Shown: piece by piece, positions 61,583 through 64,000 of the stretch | Layout of the letters: the number at the start of each line of letters is the position of its first letter | Numbering within the stretch: the stretch's first letter is position 1 | Origin: Pseudo-nitzschia pungens | Taxonomy: Eukaryota > Bacillariophyta > Bacillariophyceae > Bacillariales > Bacillariaceae | Direction: 5' to 3' | Assembly: GCA_037355855.1 (NCBI GenBank) | Contig: CM074764.1 | Span: 4,700,164 to 4,764,163 of the forward strand | Length of the DNA: 64,000 bases | Notes under the pieces: generated by a model | Seen by the model: the letters and a program-made list of their open reading frames with translations, nothing else | Told to the model about the DNA's origin: nothing | Databases searched by the model: none | Made by a program: the position numbers and the translations under genes

Positions 61583-62460
61583 CTAAAGTTAAAACATAAC
61601 TTCACAGGCGAGAAACAACTCTGTGTGTGAAGCAAGTTCAAAGTCTTAAGCAAAGTTAAACAGTGATTTGTCATCACTGTCATAGACAGTGGTGATAAAC
61701 CAGTTGAACAAGTTCATCCTCCAAGCAAAGGAGTCATCAGGACTAGTTAAAAGCAACTAGACGCATCTGATCCCCTGCTGGAAGATTGATGCTACAGTTT
61801 CTTCCATCATAGCACTGCATGCTGCAATACTACAAGGTCTCAGTAACTATCTGATTTTTAACATACTATTTGCATTGCAGAACAGTATATCAACAAAGAT
61901 TGGTCGCGGGTTAAAGCAGCATGTGCTCAACCCTGCATAAAATCTGATCGTTTTGATGTGTCAAAACTGAGTGTTTCATCTTCTGCACCTTCCGCTCGCA
62001 CGGGGAAGGAAAAAAAAACAAAAAAAAAAACAAAAAAAAAAAAAAAAAAAAAAAGGCAGCAAGGCATAAAAAACAAGCCTTTTTGAACTAACACGAAGTT
62101 TCGTATTTCGTGTTTTTGTTAATTTCACCAAAACACTCGGTTGGCACACACTGCATGTGATCAAAGGTTGAAAAAAGAATCAACAGGGACTATGCAGTGA
62201 TCGAAATCTCAGCATGTCTCGTGCTTCGTCTTTCCACCAAATTTCACTAGCAGATTACCGTACTAGGAGCATGATGGCCCTGGTTGGGCGGTCGTAGACC
62301 ACTACCCTTCTAGAAATTGCATGAATAAATAACCTGAAAAGAAAACATCCACTTTGTCTTTTCATCGAAAAAAAAAAAAAAAGACATTCGAAAACATGTT
62401 AAGAGTGAACCTTGGTCCATGCACGATGCAAGTGCATGCTGGGCCTCGTGCCACAAAGGG
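61583..62460. other. probable rDNA external transcribed spacer / intergenic spacer
   Basis: Lies directly upstream of the 18S 5' end on minus. No ORF of note. Contains a long A-rich tract at 62010-62054 (T-rich on the rRNA strand) and a second poly-A run at 62369-62383. Assignment rests on position. Confidence 0.6.
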
Positions 62461-62466
62461 TAGGAT

Positions 62467-62615
62467 CCTGGATGTACGGGGAACCTGGATGTACAGCCAA
62501 CCTCGACGTACGGGGAACTGGATGTACGGGGAAACCTGGATGTACCGCCAACCTCGACGTACGGGGAACCTGGATGTACGGGGAACCTGGATGTACAGCC
62601 AACCTCTATACTGGG
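62467..62615. repeat. spacer subrepeat set 1 (CCTGGATGTACGGGGAA)
   Basis: About seven copies of a 17-bp unit CCTGGATGTACGGGGAA, some alternating with CAGCCAACCTCGACGTACGG. Period 34 when both blocks are present. Open frames on both strands (RTSRFPV, GTWMYGEP) are repeat artefacts. Confidence 0.85.
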
Positions 62616-63050
62616 GAACAGGGTAGTAAGCCAGATTATAATCACCTCCCCCCCACCCACAGAAGAAGTAAAGCAGAGGAGTTTCTTGCCAATCACAACA
62701 CATCAACAACATACGAAAAACAATAACGTATCATTGTCATTTTTAATTCAACCACTTGATACATATTCTTATTTAACAACTATGATTGTAACAAGTGTGG
62801 TGGACATGGAAGCAAATTGTTCCCAATAAAGAAAAAAATATACAATAACAAACAAACCATTTTTGAATCCAGACAGGGCTTTCTCGTCTGAGAATATCTA
62901 CAGGACAGCGCCTAGCAATGTTGCTATGGGGGTTTTACCAGAGGGTTACTGGGCCTAAGAGTATGGACTACCAGTCTACAACACACTAGCTAAGTACCAC
63001 CACACACTGAACACCAACCACACACCAAGTAGCTCACTACACCAAGCACT
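62616..63050. other. unique spacer sequence
   Basis: No gene or strong repeat seen. Contains CCTCCCCCCCACCCAC near 62646 and AT-rich sequence after it. Confidence 0.4.
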
Positions 63051-63054
63051 GCAG

Positions 63055-63770
63055 CCGTACCAAGTAGAAGTGTACCAAGTAGTGTACCAAGTGGTATAAC
63101 CCAGTAGTGTACTAAGTAGCACACCAAGTACTGGTGAACTAAGTATTGTACCAAGTACTGGCGTACCAGTACTGGTGCAACTAAGTATTCACCAAGTAGT
63201 GTACCAAGTACTGACGTACCAAGTATTCCACCAAGTAGTAGTGTACCAAGTACTGACGTACCAAGTATTGCACCAAGTAGTAGTTGTACCAAGTATTCCA
63301 CCAAGTACTGGCGTACCAAGTACTGGTGCACTAAGTATTTTCCACCAAGTAGTGTACCAAGTACTGACGTACCAAGTATTCCACCAAGTAGTAGTGTACC
63401 AAGTACTGACGTACCAAGTATTGCACCAAGTAGTAGTGTACCAAGTATTCCACCAAGTACTGGCGTACCAAGTACTGGTGCACTAAGTATTCCACCAAGT
63501 AGTGTACCAAGTACTGACGTACCAAGTATTCCACAAGTAGTAGTGTACCAAAGTACTGCGTACCAAGTATTCCACCAAGTAAGTAGTGTACCAAGTACTG
63601 GCGTACCAAGTATTCCACCAGTAGTAGTGTACCAAGTACTGACGTACCAAGTATTCCACCAAGTAGTAGCAGTGTACCAAGTACTGGCGTACCAAGTATT
63701 CCACCAAGTAGTAGCAGTGTACCAAGTACTGACGTACCAAGTATTCCACCCAGTAGCGTACGAAGTAGTA
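63055..63770. repeat. spacer subrepeat set 2 (GTACCAAGTA field)
   Basis: Dozens of copies of [T/C]ACCAAGTA arranged in a loose ~40-bp unit (GTACCAAGTACTGACGTACC, then AAGTATTCCACCAAGTAGTA). Indels between units are common. The long minus-strand frames with LVHQYLV/YLVRQYL peptides are products of this repeat. Confidence 0.85.
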
Positions 63771-63800
63771 GCAGACTGTGTAGCATGCCATAACAACTAC

Positions 63801-63893
63801 TAAGCCTGTATGCTAAGCCTGTATGCTAAGCCTGGTGTATGCTAAGCCTGTATGCTAAGCCTGTATGCTAAGCCTGTATGCTAAGCCTGTAGC
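63801..63893. repeat. spacer subrepeat set 3 (13-bp TAAGCCTGTATGC)
   Basis: Seven copies starting at 63801, 63814, 63827, 63843, 63856, 63869 and 63882. The third copy has a 3-bp insertion (GTG). Confidence 0.9.
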
Positions 63894-64000
63894 ACTCAGC
63901 TCTAGCACCTTGTAGATAGTTACTGGGTGCTAGCGCATGTAGCCCCAGTACACTTCCCTACACAGGAGCATTAGCACAGTCCATAGCATCCATCTTGAAT

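Noticed and set aside
60841..61683. Several 185-280 aa open frames spanning the gap
   Set aside because: They consist mostly of N-derived unknown residues and carry no information.
62362..62712. Tyr/Arg-rich minus-strand ORFs (RTSRFPV repeats)
   Set aside because: Arise from the 17/34-bp spacer repeat.
63055..63770. CRISPR-like array of direct repeats
   Set aside because: Repeat and spacer lengths are irregular, spacers are themselves repeats, no cas genes, and the setting is a eukaryotic rDNA spacer.

Overview
The window looks like nuclear DNA of a eukaryotic microalga, most likely a diatom. The strongest pointer is an 82-bp stub at 61501-61582 (minus strand) that reads as the 5' end of 18S rRNA, with the ACGCTCGTCTCAAAG variant I associate with diatoms. 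Supporting signs are AT-moderate intergenic DNA, a 53-bp GT-AG intron, and Ty3/gypsy elements whose gag carries a C-x4-H-x-H-x4-C zinc knuckle. There is nothing bacterial here (no operons, no Shine-Dalgarno logic).

Left block (1-14640): four low-copy-looking genes sit in repeat-rich DNA. Gene A (656-2247, minus) is a two-exon gene of unknown function. Gene B (4286-5608, minus) is an unknown 440-aa low-complexity protein. Gene C (8013-10168, plus) is a cysteine-rich protein split by a -1 frame change at a G-run. Gene D (11048-14239, minus) is a 1063-aa protein resembling Plavaka/CACTA-type transposases. Between them lie a ~370-bp higher-order tandem repeat (2.9-4.2 kb), a 27-bp tandem repeat (6.07-6.17 kb), and arrays with a GGAGCGACGGATCGA core on both sides of gene C. 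GTCGCGA clusters occur near both ends of the block, so it could be one large transposon (inference).

Centre (14641-61000): an almost pure nest of LTR retrotransposons, which I could unpick from LTR ends and target-site duplications (TSDs). The oldest layer is H3, a divergent gypsy element on the minus strand (25066-39049). It is interrupted by a foldback/MITE-like element (25166-38003, TSD CAG), which holds H2 (25712-37343, TSD CTAGT), which holds the intact element N3 (27208-33001, TSD GTATA). On the left, H3 is cut by H4, H4 by E1, and E1 by N1 (16295-21358, TSD AGAAG). On the right, H3 is cut by H5 (39050 onward, TSD GTCAT). H5 was then hit by N4 (truncated), N5 (13-bp duplication), a three-copy tandem gag-only element T (50199-58886, TSD GGGAA) and R1 (59842 into the gap).

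One gag/pol lineage supplies most of these elements. Gag and pol are in the same frame separated by one TGA. Pol runs protease, reverse transcriptase, RNase H, integrase (DD35E). A 12-bp palindrome CAGTAATTACTG abuts every 5' LTR and occupies the primer-binding site. LTR starts fold into a short stem with compensating changes between subfamilies. Only N3 looks fully competent; N1 lost its protease, H2/N4/N5/E1/H5 are broken, and T/H4/R1 are a pol-less gag-only group.

Right end (61001-64000): exactly 500 N, then the 18S stub and what is best read as rDNA external spacer/intergenic spacer with three sets of subrepeats. The gap means that adjacency of rDNA and retrotransposons is an assembly statement, not proven.
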